In this document: positions 10,523-23,169 of the stretch, piece by piece
Numbering within the stretch: position 1 is the first letter of the stretch
Layout: the number at the start of each line of letters is the position of its first letter
From: Hirundichthys speculiger
Lineage: Eukaryota > Chordata > Actinopteri > Beloniformes > Exocoetidae
NCBI GenBank assembly: GCA_018398805.1
Contig: JAGFBZ010000940.1
Location: 1,252,001 to 1,316,000 of the forward strand
DNA length: 64,000 bases
Reading direction: 5' to 3'
Translations under genes and position numbers: made by a program
Notes under the pieces: model-generated
What the model was told of the DNA's origin: nothing
Seen by the model: only the letters and a program-made list of their open reading frames with translations
Databases searched by the model: none

Positions 10523-10718
10523 GTCTAGATCCATTACAATTGACCAGTGTTCTGTTCTCACTGACTGCAGAATAGTAACTCGCACGTGCATAACTTGTAA
10601 AAAAATTAATTAAAAAAACAACAATATTCATGACACCTAACTCACGCGACATAAAAAGTCATGCGCGCGAGATAAAAAACATTTATTTCCATGTCACCTC
10701 CAGGGCTCCGTAAATTAC

Positions 10719-11370
10719 CATAGGTCAGTTCAAGTTGCACTTGCATGCTCAACTTCAAAATGCTCTTCTACCCCTGTAGTCTGTATCAGCCTGTGATCGA
10801 AAAAACAAAACAAAAAAACAAAAACAGCCGGAAACACAAGCGGATCGGAAAAGCCATACCAGCCTACGTCACACTGAACAGTAACCCCGCCCCCACCTTC
10901 CTTATCTAGGTTCTACAAAGTGTTTTAGCCCAGTATAAGCTGAAACTGATACAGGCATTCATTGAGCAGTTCTTGGTCCATGTGCAGAGGCTACAGTCGC
11001 AGCTTTGACTCCCAGTCTGCAACTCTGTACTGCATGTCTTCCCCATTTTTTTGCTGCCGCCCCACTTTCCTGTCTCTCTCCACTGTAAATAAAGGCCACT
11101 AGAGCCACATAATCTTTAAAAAATATGAACGAAATTAGCATTTCAAGGGCGAATTTAGGTGTTGTCTAAGGACACCTTGACACCTGGAAGGACTGACGAC
11201 TTGACAGTGGATCTTCAGGAAGACGAACACTCTCAGCTTAGGCACTGCCAGAACTTCCAGTTAGGGTTGGAAGCGGAAACTACTGTGATTGGAGTTAAAA
11301 AGTTGTCATGGAATATAATAATAAATATATGCCTGATGTTCTGTAATGTTCGTGATTAAGATCCATTACT
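10719..11370. other. Non-coding stretch
   Basis: No gene or element boundary was recognised. It may include a decayed left part of the Tc1 element that follows. Confidence 0.4.
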
Positions 11371-12365
11371 TTGAAGTGGGGTTTAACAGCAATCAGTCAT
11401 GGTAGGCTGGTAAGTTTGAAAGCCCAGAAGAAATCAGCCAAGATATCAGGAAGAGAATTGTGGACCTTCACGAGTCTGATTCATCCTTGGGTACAATTTC
11501 CAGATGCTGGAAGGTGCCACGTTCATCTGTTCAAACTATTATATGTGAAATATTAACACCATGGGAATGTCCAGCCATCATAGCGCTCAGGAAGGAGATG
11601 GTTCTGTGTCACAGAGATGAACCTGCTTTGATGCCAAATGTGTGTTTCAACACCAGAACAAAAGCAAAACACATTGTGAAGATGCTATGAAGCTGGTCAG
11701 AGAGTGTCATTATCCACAGTGAAGTGAGTCCACACAGGGACAAAAACCTTAATTTTTGGAGTCATGTCCTGTGATCTGATAAAAAAAAAAAAAAATTGAA
11801 CAGTTTGGCCATAATGACAATCATTACATTTGGAGGAAAAAGGGAGAAACTTCGAAGACTGAGATCAACATCCCAACTGTGAAGCACGGGGGTGGCAGCA
11901 TCATGCTGTGGGGGTGTTCTGCTGCAGGAGGGACTGGGCACTTTACAAAATCAATGGCATCATGAGGACAGAAATTATGTAGAAATACTGAAGCAACATT
12001 TCAAGATGCCAGCCAGGAAGTTAAAGCTTGGTTCCAAATGGAACCATACCGTCAAATTAGTTACAAAGTGGCTTAAGGACAGCAAAGTCAATGTTTTAGA
12101 GTGGCGACCACAAAGCTGTGATCCTGTGATCTCAGTCTTGTAGCTGAAAAGGCGTCTGGGATCAAGACAGACTACCAACCTGATTCAGCTCTCAGTTCAG
12201 TTACATCAGTTCTGTCAGAAAGAACGGACCGAGACTGAACAGGGCCATCCTTGGGCCAAAATTCCAAGGGTGTTTGAGCCAAATCACACAGTTTAAAGGC
12301 AATACTATCAAATACTGATGATATGTATGGAAACTTCTGACTTTGAAGAAAGTGAGAGGAAAATA
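11371..12365 (+). pseudogene. Tc1/mariner transposase pseudogene
   Basis: Pieces of a Tc1-family DDE transposase appear in order in shifting plus-strand frames. A helix-turn-helix part reads ISRCWKVPRSSVQTI (near 11490-11540), followed by TRTKAKHIVKML (near 11655). A region matches GHNDNHYIWRKK (near 11813), then PTVKHGGGSIMLWGC (near 11872-11915). The end runs EILKQHFKMPARKLKLGSKW (near 11980) to VTKWLKDSKVNVLEW (near 12057). Intact members are about 340 residues. Here there are multiple frameshifts, stops and an internal A run at 11780. The sequence TATGGAAACTTCTGACTTTG at 12324 matches the usual 3' terminal region of this family. The 5' inverted repeat was not found. It is certainly non-functional. 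Confidence 0.85.
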
Positions 12366-12426
12366 GGTTATGTGTCTTTTAATGCAGTGTGCAATTTTCT
12401 GGTTTCAAGTGTGTGTCTATGCAACA

Positions 12427-13499
<1,073 letters not shown>

Positions 13500-13728
13500 T
13501 GAGCAACTGTGGGCTGGATTGTCTCGGTTCTATTCGGGTAACTCCGTTCGGTTAGTGGTCGGAAACTAAAGACTCGGGTCAGGTCGCTTCTGGGTCCAAA
13601 TATTGCAGGTCCACTCAGGTTCAGAAGCTGGACCTATGATTATAACTCGGGTCGGGTTGGTTTCGTGTCAAATTTTCACGGGTCCATTCAGGTTCGGGTC
13701 CATGAAAGTGGACCCGTGAAGACCTCTG
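13500..13728. mobile_element. hAT-like element, right end
   Basis: Repeated TCGGGTC/GGGTCCA motifs lead to a terminus GTGGACCCGTGAAGACCTCTG (20 bp of it diagnostic). The opposite terminus was not seen. The assignment is from memory of similar fish repeats. Confidence 0.4.
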
Positions 13729-14108
13729 ATATATAGTCGGTTATGAGTAACATTTCAGGTGTGGAAAGGGTCAGCAGTGCCGCCTCATGTGTGTCTGTGC
13801 AAAGCAAATTGTGGAGAAGCACACATTTCAAGAACAATAACTGCTAAAAGAATATTAGAATATAAAGAACTATAAAATATGAAATGAAAGCGGATACTTT
13901 TGTGCTGTGACAGGTTAGCTGTGGGTCCAGGAAGGGTAAAATATCTTTTTGGATGCTGAGCCTGTTTCTGAGCTGAACCTATTGAAGAACATGCTCAGTT
14001 CATTGCTTCTGCATGAAGTCTGTGATCTAAATTTATAAACACATCTCATACATTGTTCTGCTTGAGCTTGCTCTCCAGCCTTTTTTACAGTACACCTCCT
14101 TCTCCCTA
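13729..14108. other. Non-coding stretch
   Basis: Nothing recognised. Confidence 0.4.
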
Positions 14109-14400
14109 ATCAATCAATCAAACTTTATTTCTACAGCGTCTATTACAATACCAATCTTCTCTTGGAGCTTTTCAGAGACCCAGAGCATGACCTCAGAGCC
14201 AATATTATTAACTAAAGTGATATTATTAAATACAAATTGAAGTAAACATTTCAAGTAAAAAAAAACTCCCCTCGTGGGAAAGGAATTTTTAAGCAAAACA
14301 GTGGCAAAGAAAAACTCCCCTTTAAGGAGGGAAGAGACCTTGAGGAGGAAGGCCAGCTGGGTAAAATAAGAAAAGAGTGTAAACAGTGTAGACCTAAGCA
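14109..14400 (-). mobile_element. LINE 3'-tail family, copy 1
   Basis: CAATCAATCAAACTTTATTT starts the reverse complement of a LINE 3' tail recurring in this window at 38655, 49687, 54110 and 61976. Shared words are CAGAGACCCAGAGCATGACC, AAAAACTCCCCT and AGGCCAGCTGGGT. It has no coding capacity. Confidence 0.7.
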
Positions 14401-14491
14401 GCATAGCTATAACAAGCTGCTCTAGTCTTGTTTTCAGCCATTCCTATAAGTGTAGCTGTGACTATTGGTCCTAACACACTATTGTTTATAC

Positions 14492-14765
14492 CAGTGCTTC
14501 TCAATTATTTTCTGCTCAGTACCCCCCCCCATCGAACGTTAATGATGGGGACGGTACCGGCTGAACTACCCCTTGAAGTCCGCACACCCGCCAACACCGC
14601 CCGTTCGATCATACTTTTCCAACTTAACCTGTCTTCTGCATCTTTCTCTGTCACACCAACCGCCTGCATATCCTCTTTCACCATATCCAGACATCTTCTC
14701 TTTAGTCTTCCACTTTTTCTCCTGCCTGGCAGCTCCATCTCCAGCACCAGTGTATTCACTATTCC
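14492..14765 (-). mobile_element. hAT end plus LINE RT C-terminal fragment
   Basis: 14492-14531 begins CAGTGCTTCTCAATTATTTT and runs into poly-C, a hAT-like end. From 14540 to 14765 the minus strand reads LVLEMELPGRRKSGRLKRRC, then LDMVKEDMQAVGVTEKDAED. This is the C-terminal tail of a LINE polyprotein (GRPKxRWxDxVxEDMxxVGV pattern). The source LINE is probably the family whose upstream part is at 15703-16690. Confidence 0.65.
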
Positions 14766-15702
14766 TCATTTTTGAGCTGAATCATGGCGGCTTTTTTATG
14801 CGATTTTTAAGGTGCAACCAAATTTTGGTATATTAATATTTTGCTTTGAATTTGTGGACAGCGCTGCTGCAGCCTTTGGTTTCAGTGTTTGGTGCATGTC
14901 CTTATTTGTGAGTAATGTGTCCTTACGCTGGTGCCGTGCTGTCAGATGGGACATGTTGAAGTATCGTAAGGCTTAAAATTATTGTATTTTGAGGAAAATT
15001 ATACGTACATACTTTGCATTCTGATGTGGCTCAGTACCATCTGCATCAATAACATTATCATCAACATCGCATAATATCGCCTATAAAGATGTTTTACGAA
15101 CTTTCATGAGAGATTACTAGAGAAATCTTTGGACCAATTACTTCAGATCCAGAGTCAGGTTTTGTACTTGCACTACAATGTGAATATTCAGTGAGCATTT
15201 TGGTTGAATCTAATTCCAAATCAGACTAATAATCAATCATAGTGACGAACAAATCCTTTATCAGTCGCTCTCTGAGAGGAATTGTAAAACTGCGGTACAT
15301 TTGGGGATTTTTTTAAACTACTGATCGTACAGAGATTGAAATTATCGTACAGATATGACGGTGTCAAACGTTTGCAGGTTCCCTTTGCATTTCCTGCATT
15401 TTTAGCATCTGGGGTGCATGTAGTTGTGGATGCTTATTGGCTGACACTATGCATTACTGGTTGGGATAAGCGGTTGTATTGTCAGGTGTTTTGTGCCGTT
15501 TGGCTGGGTTGATGGGTTCTGCTTGCTGTGTGTGGGAGTCCAGGTAAGGCAGGTGTCTGCCTGGTGCACCTTTCATGGTAATTTATACATGTAAAACTTC
15601 AGCCCCCCATGAAGCTTAGTGACGTTGTGCCGGTTGTTGTGGGTGTAACACTTTCATGTGATAAGTCTGTAGACGGGTTTCGATGTGTCGGGTAATTTGT
15701 GA
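14766..15702. other. Unassigned sequence between two pieces of a LINE
   Basis: No family recognised. It lies where the central RT of the minus-strand LINE should be, so it is probably inserted or rearranged DNA. Confidence 0.35.
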
Positions 15703-16690
15703 TTGTTTCCTCAGTGTTCTGAGATCTGGAGTACTTCTTCATGTTGTTTGAGTGTGTGGCTTGAGTGCTGTCACGGAGCCATATTTATTTCCTCTTCCTC
15801 AAATGGAACATTGTATTCATCAGATGATCTAATTTCAGTATCCTTATTGATACTTGGTACTTCTTCGTCTACGGGTGCTGCACCTTCCACCCTTCTTTCA
15901 CTCTCATTTTCTTCACTCATCAGTTCCCTAAACTACTCTTTCCATCTTGGCCTCGCAAACTCATTAGTATGCATAGTTCCATCTCTATCATTAATCCTCC
16001 TAACCTGCTGTGCATCCTTCCTGTTGCAATCTTTCTGTCACGGCAGTCGGTAAATCCTTTCCTCCTTCCCTCGTGTTTAGCCCAGAGGGCTTGGAAGTAT
16101 TTGTTATATGGAGGAATCACACTAGTGTCCTCCCCCAGAAACTTTTTAATGAAGTAGATGCCATTTCCTGCATTCTGTGAGGGGTGGGTGGGATGGTGCA
16201 ATGCCCACGGTTTAGCCCCTCATACACCTCATCGTCAGCCTCCTGCATAGCCTTTGCCACCTCAGTCTTTGCCTTCTTTGTCTCATCTCTTTATACTCAT
16301 GCCTACTTTCTCTCTTGCCATTCCACTTCTCCTTTGCTAATCCCTTTCCTACTTATACTCTCCGAGACATCCTCAATCTACCACCAAGTCTCCTTACGTC
16401 CCTTCGTCTGTCCCGATGAAGCACCAGCCACCTCCTGTCTCTCTCTGAAAACATGCGCTGTAGTTGCCCAGTCATCTGGCAGTTCTTCACGACCACCTGT
16501 AGTCCATCTCAACTCCTCGATCTCCTGCTTTCCCATTGCTCTTTTCCTCTTATGTACCAACAGAGTCATCCTGCAAACTACCATCCTATGCTGTGTGGCT
16601 ACGCTCTCCTATATCACCTCCTTACAGTCCATTCCAAACGTTTGGAATGGACCGTTTGCATTTAAGAAATTGTTCACCTGAATCGATGAT
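15703..16690 (-). mobile_element. LINE polyprotein remnant between endonuclease and RT
   Basis: On the minus strand, 16584-16378 reads LPDDWATTAHVFRERQEVAG...GQTKGRKETWW, continuing toward 16250 with a KEKWNGKRES..EYKEM stretch. From 16170 to 15900 it reads KYFQALWAKHEGRRKGFTDC, a degraded form of LYRLAKxRxxxxKDxxxxxxIKD. The WW-NDE-VQ..IxxKK..K.W pattern and the run into NEENERERR-like residues mark the linker between endonuclease and RT of a LINE. Frameshifts break it repeatedly. The subfamily is uncertain. Confidence 0.6.
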
Positions 16691-17330
16691 GCTTTCTCGA
16701 TCATTTTTCCAATAAAAGGAAGATTAGAGGTTGGCCTATAATTGTTTAATACTGAAGGATCCAAGCTTCTCTTCTTTGGAAGAGGCTTAACAACTGCAAT
16801 TCTGAGAGATTTGGGAAAACTGCCCTATGAGAGTGATGTATTGACAATTTTCGGCACATCTGTTTCTAGAAAAGCAACAACTGTTTTGAAAAAGTTGGTT
16901 GGCAAGACGTCTAAATCATATGTTGATGAACTGAGGTTCTTAACTCTCTCCTCCAGGTTTCTTGTGCTGATAGGACTAAATGTCGACAGTCTGATCGAAC
17001 TGTTGCCTGGCTGCAGTACTGAAGCGTCCAGTGTTTAGCGTTGATGTTGTAAATGTTTTCTATCAATGGTGTCCTCCACTCCCACCTTCCCCTGGTATGC
17101 AAACTACAGGGGGTCGAGAGCCTGGCGGACCTGTGGTCTCAGGTGGTGTAGCACCACCCTCTCTTTGGTCTTTATCACATGTGACATCAGGGGGACCAGC
17201 CTGAAGTCATTCAGCTCTTCAGGTCTGGACTGGGTCGATGCAAGACGTTTTCCACAGCTGAGGGACCGTCTCCTGTTCCAGGCTTAAGCTGAAGATTGTC
17301 ATGGCCCGGGTCAGCCATTGACTGAGTCTG
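16691..17330 (-). mobile_element. Antisense LINE-derived sequence
   Basis: 17083-17330 matches, on the minus strand, an L2-type RT stretch: CxLxPxALDPLQFAY-like residues to the right, then a LNDFR-VAL-SHVIKTxERVVL-like region, then FNLSL. 16691-17060 looks like another antisense LINE segment, recognised only from its general resemblance to common fish repeats. Confidence 0.45.
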
Positions 17331-17710
17331 TTTTGTCAAGTTGGCATCTCTTCATGTCTCTGGTGCTTCCTGTTTTACTTTGAAGGTCTGTCTTGTCTTC
17401 GTGGCGTTCATGTTTTCTTCCTCCCCCTTGTCATCCTGATTGTTCACACCTGCCTCTTGTTTGTTCCCCTGTTTTTTGTTTGCTGTTCATTGTCATCTCT
17501 ACCCCCTGCATGCCTGTCTGCTCGTCCTCGTGCTCTTTGCTCTTTGGATCTTGGAGTTAAGTTAAGTTTGTATCGTTGGATTATTGGATTTTTGGACTTT
17601 TGAATTGTTGGATTTTGGATTTATGTTTATTAAAGACCATTTTTGTTTTGAACCTCCTGCACCTTGGGTCCTCCTTCCACTCCCCCCCACACAACCTCCC
17701 CCACAAGATG
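17331..17710. mobile_element. LTR-like or retroelement-tail segment
   Basis: A T-rich segment with TTTATTAAAGACCATTTTTG and CTTGGGTCCTCCTTCCACTC resembles LTR or promoter-like tails common in fish. It interrupts the antisense LINE. Exact ends were not found. Confidence 0.3.
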
Positions 17711-17718
17711 CTGTAGAA

Positions 17719-18568
17719 CAGTGCCCCCCAACCTTTTTTTGTGCCACAGACCAGTTTAATGTCTGCCAATATTTTCACGGACCAGTCTGTAAAATGTGTC
17801 GCAAATAAATACAACAAAATAGAATGATAGGACCGGCATAAAAACTGTGGTATTTTCTATATACAGTCATGGAAAAAATTATTAGACCACCATTTTTTCT
17901 TCACTTTCTTGTTCATTTTAATACCTGGTACCACTAAACGTCATCATGTGACTAAAACAGACAAAAAAGAAAACACTGAATGCATAAAAGCAGTGTTTTT
18001 GGCAGTACAACGCCATAGCTATTGATGAAAAAACTTAAGTGATTTAGGTTATAATCAAGAAAACCATGGAAAATGGTAAGATATCAGCTCTTAAATAAAA
18101 CTCTTATGAGCAATCTTTGTGGTTATCGTTATGTTTGTCCAAACAAATGTACCTTTAGTTGTACCAGGCATTAAAATGAACAAGAAACTGAAGAAAACAA
18201 GGGTGGTCTAATAATTTTTTCCATGACTGTATTATAATCAACGTGAATCCGCTGTGTGTTCATGTGCAACTTTATTAGAAGCGTTGTCGTAACATCACGG
18301 CCACAACAGATCATCGGTAACATCTTCTCTGCGCAAAGATACTTTCTGAAGATGTTTGTTTTTTACTCATTTTTCCACGTGACCGTGATATGGGTCTTGT
18401 CTTGTCATGCATCAAGAATAATGGAGAGAATCTGGTCATTTTTTCAAAATAAAACATAATTTAGACTCTGAAAAAAAAAACTAAATGGTAATAGTGGAAG
18501 TGATTTATTTTTGCTCTGTGGCCCGGTACCAAATGACCCACAGACTGGTACCAGGCCGGGGAGCCCTG
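17719..18568. mobile_element. hAT element carrying a nested Tc1-type miniature element
   Basis: The ends are CAGTGCCCCCCAACCTTTTT and, reverse complemented, CAGGGCTCCCCGGCCTGGTA. The flanks CTGTAGAA (17711-17718) and CTGTAGAG (18569-18576) are an 8-bp TSD with one change. Words such as GGACCAGTCTGTAAAATGTG and CTGTGGCCCGGTACCAAATG are typical of this fish family. The Tc1-type element at 17864-18229 splits it. Confidence 0.9.
17864..18229. mobile_element. 366-bp Tc1/mariner miniature element with long inverted repeats
   Basis: Flanked by TA on both sides (17862-17863, 18230-18231). The terminal 28 bp (CAGTCATGGAAAAAATTATT...) are perfect inverted repeats. Similarity continues about 80 bp inward through CTTGTTCATTTTAAT-CCTGG. 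It has no coding capacity. Confidence 0.95.
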
Positions 18569-18576
18569 CTGTAGAG

Positions 18577-20570
18577 GATCTCCCAGCTCCAACACAGGCC
18601 TTCAGCAGTCATGGGGATACTTTGCTGGGAAAAAGCCACCTCAGCTCTCCATACACCTGGGCTACTGTGGTCGTAATGGTGAATTCCTGGGGGGAGAGAG
18701 AGAGAGCGGGATAAGGAATAGGGGTGCAGTGTTCTGAGGTGTGGGTTGGGCTGGTCAAACCCGGTTCAGCTGGTTCACTCTCCCCACATCTCCCTCAATG
18801 ATATCACCTCACTTCAACCTGCAGCTGGTGATTATCTTTATCCCGTCCCATATCCTCCTTCATGCTGTTACTCTGCAACTTCTGCTCCAGCTTTCCAGTT
18901 CCCTCTGCACACGCTTTAGCTCCTGCTGATCACCATCTTTAAATGCCCTCTTCTTCTGACTCAGAAGGCCCTTGATGATCCAGGCTTGTTGTTAGCATGG
19001 CAGTGTACAATTCTTACCAGAACAACAACGTCCATACAGAAGTTAATGTAGTCTGTAATGCAGTCGAAAACCTCGTCAATGTTCTCGCTGTGTGCATCCC
19101 AACCGCAGTTATGAAGCCTGGTCTGCCTTCAGGACACGACCTCCTGAATGAGCGTATGGCTGTGGGTAGCCTCCTCACTCTTAATTTGTAGTGAAGCTGA
19201 AGCAAAAAAAAAAAAAACATTTGTGATCTGCTTTTCCCAAAAGTCAATTGTCTTATTTCTTCTGGTGTTACAGTTCAAGCAAGTAGTGTTGTGTCCAGAG
19301 ATGCTTGATTAAAGTCCCCAGAAATTAACACAAGTGCATCAGTGTGCTGTGTTTCTAGTTTAGCAGAGTGGATGATATCACAGCTACTTCCATGTCTGCA
19401 CATGAAGGTTTGTAAATACTAACAATGGCGTGTCCAAACTTTCTGAGCAACTCATGTAGCAGAGGCGGCTGGCCCATAGGGGGCGCTGGGGCGCCGCCCC
19501 ACCAGCTGTGGAGGGGAAAAATATTTATTCTATTTTATTTTTATTTTTTTTTTTGATCAGCATCAGATTAATTAATAGTATGTGTGTGCCTACATGCGAT
19601 TTAAATAATTTAAACAACATTTCCACCAACTGACACTCATTAAACAGTGAATTTCCACCGACCTACAGTGCGTCATTCTCTCATGGGGCGCTCGGCAAAG
19701 CGCACCTGACCTGCAGCTAAATAGCCAATCCGGTTATGGTTGCTAGGTAAAAATGATTGATAATTGGCCTATCAACGTCACCAAATTTAATGCCGATGGG
19801 GCGCTGGAAATGTCGCCCCAACAGCTACGTAAAATGTGTGAAGGTTTATGATGTCCGGAGGGACAATTTACCCCTTGATTGTATAGTATTTGAAACTGGA
19901 AACTGAAATTAAATTATTATTGTGGACCTGTTGTCATTTTCCGACTGTTCATTTTAATGCTTATGCTAGATTAGGCAGGGAAAAATGTTGGCACACCAGC
20001 CCCACCAAGATTTTTTTTCACCAGCCGCCACTGTCATGTAGTCACAAACTTTTAGCCAAAAGTTGAATCTCACCACCGCTGGAGATTGTGACGTTCACAC
20101 GCTCAGATTTCATCATCTCATGTTCACGTATAAAGCGATTCCTCCTCCGTGTTAACATCTGGGATGCTAGTCATGGGCTACTTTTCACAGAAACACAACA
20201 AACTGCACTCTCTGAAGATCTTGACTTTTTTCTACCAGAGCAGCGAGTTCATTAATCATATTTGACAGCGAGTTTGCATTTCCCATGATCAGGAATGGTG
20301 CTGACAGCTTATAGTGCCACTTCTTCGCAAACCACTTAGCCTTTAGTTTCTGCTGACATCCTGTTGGTCAACAGTGCCAGTGGTGGTTGTTGTTAACCTA
20401 ATCCCTGATCAATCCAGTGGGTCAATCAGGTTCATGTTCTGTGTATTTGATTTGGCATAGGTTTCATGTCGGATGCTTTTCTTGGGAACCCTCCCCATTT
20501 ATCTGGGCTTTGGACCAGCGCTACCAGAACAACTGCTGGTGACTCCTCAGTGATTGGGCTCCTCGTTGTG
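18577..20570 (-). mobile_element. Antisense LINE sequence (endonuclease region), interrupted
   Basis: The plus strand resembles the reverse complement of a fish LINE 5' half, with phrases such as TTGATTAAAGTCCCCAGAAA and CATTTCCCATGATCAGGAA. Coding frames are fully eroded. It continues the same orientation as 17083-17330, so both may be one LINE of about 3 kb split by the hAT elements at 17719 and 19460. Confidence 0.45.
19460..20033. mobile_element. 574-bp hAT element with perfect 8-bp TSD
   Basis: The ends are CAGAGGCGGCTGG and, reverse complemented, CAGTGGCGGCTGG. TCATGTAG is duplicated exactly at 19452-19459 and 20034-20041. GGGGCGC motifs recur inside. No transposase. Confidence 0.95.
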
Positions 20571-21795
20571 AGTAGCTACACTCATTTAAAATTGAATATG
20601 TCTTATACTTTTGACAGGGTTAGAGAGTTCAGGATAGTTAGTTTAGTCTTAAGACATTTAGCTTTTAAGTGTGTGCGCAAGCATGTCCGTGTGCGCGCAC
20701 ATTACAGTCCACCGTCGCAGCTACAGAGGAACGCGTTCATGGTAAATCCCAGAGGGCTGTAGCTGGTGATGTGGTTCAGGTTCTTCAGAAATCAGAGGAA
20801 TGAATGAAATTTACTGAAGCTGTGAGTCTGTTTGTTTGTGCTTGAACATGTGTGTTAATGTGACTTTGGGTTGGACAGAAGAGGAATCTGTGGTAGAGGT
20901 GAGGCCCAGCAGGCTAAAGGCAGTCGGCTGTTGTTTTCACACTGGAAGTGTCGTTAATGCCTGGAACACTCGGACAAGCGTTCGCATTTGAAGGAAACTA
21001 GTTTCTTGTCATCTTCGGACACAGTTCTGATAAACATGAATCTCACATACAATAGGTGCTTTCTCATCAGGAGTTCAGAGAACTTTAAATTTTCCTGAAG
21101 CTCAAAGGTGGAAAAACCTTCTCTCCGTGCATTGTTAATTGGATTTCCACAGTAGGCCCAACTCCATGGGATATTTAAAAAAAAAAAAAGGAAAAGTTCA
21201 CTAATGTGAAGAGTTCAACAGTTCATCAGGATGCAGTGGACTTTACTTGCAACTTGTGAAATATCTTTGGATTCCCCATCCTGATTATTGCTTACCACAA
21301 GCTAAAAGCAAAACAACATGAACTTGAAAGTTCATCAACCCTCAACAAGTTCTACAAGCTGAGCAGGGACTTCTGAGATGGTGAAACTATCTCCCTAAAA
21401 TTGATTAACGAAAATGGTTCCAGCTGAGGAAGTGCAATGCATAAGAGCAAAATTTACCCTTACTGAAAAAATAAATACTATGTTGTTGTTTTTTTTCCTT
21501 GTGGAAACAATTTTTTCTCTGTCAGGTTTACAAATAGAAGCAGAAATTTTTTAGTGCTGACTGACAAGCCGCCCACACACAAACACAAGTTTTCTCACTT
21601 TCTTTCTACTAGTGAGGAAATTGTTTGCTGCCGAGTGATGGTGAGAAATAAACACATGCATAGTTGTGGCTTCTGTTGCTAAAAGCAGAGGAAGACACGG
21701 CCCGTAAAAGTGGGGTAAGAGAGGGACAACCAACAGAGCCAGCACTCATGTGGTCACCTCAAGGGCCCATCAACTCTTTTTCTTTCGCTACTAAA
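20571..21795. other. Non-coding stretch
   Basis: Nothing recognised apart from short A/T runs (21177-21190, 21484-21496). Confidence 0.4.
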
Positions 21796-22080
21796 CAGGG
21801 CTGGACTAGTAATCTTGCATACCGGGCATTTTTCCCAGTGGGCCGACTCAACTAGTGGCCGATGGGACAGATATGATTTGACTTTTTTTTTTTTTAAACC
21901 CCACATGAGTGGGGCAGTGACCCATCGATTAAATATTTTTGTGATACCAGACTGACCCAATCACATCTCTTTCTGCTTTAGACTCAACCCAATTCCCCTC
22001 TCTCGTTATAAACGCCACTCAGATTCGGTTAATGGGAAAAATGGACAAAGCCAGGTGGAAGAAGCACTAGTAGAAGCACA
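21796..22080 (+). mobile_element. hAT-like 5' end fragment
   Basis: It begins CAGGGCTGGACTAGTAATCT, then ACCGGGCATTTTTCCCAGTGGGCCG-type sequence, a known start of hAT-like elements in fish. It is followed by a short MDKARWKKH-like start (near 22040) that stops at once. No right end was found. Confidence 0.4.
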
Positions 22081-22830
22081 AATGGATGGTTATCCATTTT
22101 AATGGTTATCCATTGTAATATGATTATTAATTGGCTGATGCTTGACCAGTCAGTCAATGCCAAATAGTGCAGTATAAGATTATTACATAATATATTATTA
22201 CACGTTTTGATGGGGAAACTAGGGGTTTTTCTTGATTAAGATATAGAAAGACTGTAAAATGAGTAACATACATTAATGGCTCTATTATACTATGTATACC
22301 TTTTAATCATCTGTCCTTGTACAATACAAACAGACCATAATGTTCAACAACATGCAACAAAGCACTGTGTTTACCTTTAGGAATATGGTAAAAGTTATGA
22401 TGTGTGTTGGATATTTTGATTACTGTTGGCGGGATAATGCGGAGTCTACCAAAATCTCTTCCTCATGATAGAGTTTGAAAGTGATATAAATCTATAATTT
22501 GTTCATGTGCTTATTTTTTTATTAGCAGGGATAAATTTAAATTAAATAAAACCAATCTAGAATTTTGAAAGTTGATGCCAGCAACACAACCAAAAGAAGT
22601 TGGTAGAGGGGAAGCTATACGTTCCATTCTGGTTGATTTTCCTTATGATTGGGCTTTTTAATCCCTGGGGAATATTAGGATATTAACCTGTTATTGTTGT
22701 AGGAAAGGAATCTGTTGCATTATGTGAATTTATGTGACTATATTGATCATAGTGGAATGACAGTTTCTCACGCAATGTCCCAGTACCTTCTCAGCTGCTG
22801 TTGAGCACCACCATCCACACCTTGTCTCCA
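22081..22830. other. AT-rich non-coding stretch
   Basis: Nothing recognised. Confidence 0.4.
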
Positions 22831-23040
22831 GTTCAATTCAATCCAACTTTATTTGTATAACATCTATTATCCTTGGGACATGGAATGTCACCTTTCTGTA
22901 GAGGTAAGAGCCTGAATCTGTGAGTGAGGTTGAAACGAATCAACTAAATATCTTTGGGCTCACCTCAAGGACTCTGGACTTGCCCATAGTGAGAGGCATC
23001 GGACTGGAGTGGGCTTACTTATGGCCTTATGGCATAAAAT
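22831..23040 (+). mobile_element. LINE 3'-tail scrap joined to a LINE endonuclease fragment
   Basis: 22831-22875 is TTCAATTCAATCCAACTTTA-type tail sequence in antisense. 22876-23040 on the plus strand reads TWNVTFL...ESVSEVETNQLNIFGLTSRT and LPIVRGIGLEWAYLW. This matches the start of a LINE endonuclease domain (SWNVxSLxG, REVxRxxLDIVGLTS, GVGL pattern). Only about 55 codons are left. Confidence 0.65.
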
Positions 23041-23169
23041 ATCCTCTAGAAAAAAATCTGTGTTTCATTATTCTGGCATTCAGCAAAGACAAAGAATTCC
23101 CACTGACCTAAAACAGGTAAGTTCAGTCTGATTTAATATCTGACTGTGTGTGTGTACACACACACACAT
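23041..23169. repeat. Short TG/CA repeat region
   Basis: GTGTGTGTGTACACACACAC lies at 23143-23168 and can fold back on itself. Confidence 0.7.

Larger units (their letters stand above)
9249..10712. mobile_element. DNA transposon with 6-bp TSD (IS3EU-like?), outermost of a nested stack
   Basis: The inverted repeats read TACAGAGCCCTGGAGGTGAC on the left and TACGGAGCCCTGGAGGTGAC on the right (reverse complemented), and extend nearly 30 bp. AATTAC is duplicated at 9243-9248 and 10713-10718. The left arm carries, on the minus strand, the N-terminal part of an integrase-like transposase. A 6-bp TSD with an integrase-core transposase suggests the IS3EU group, but that family name is my inference. 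The element is split by a hAT insertion at 9623-10522. Confidence 0.7.
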
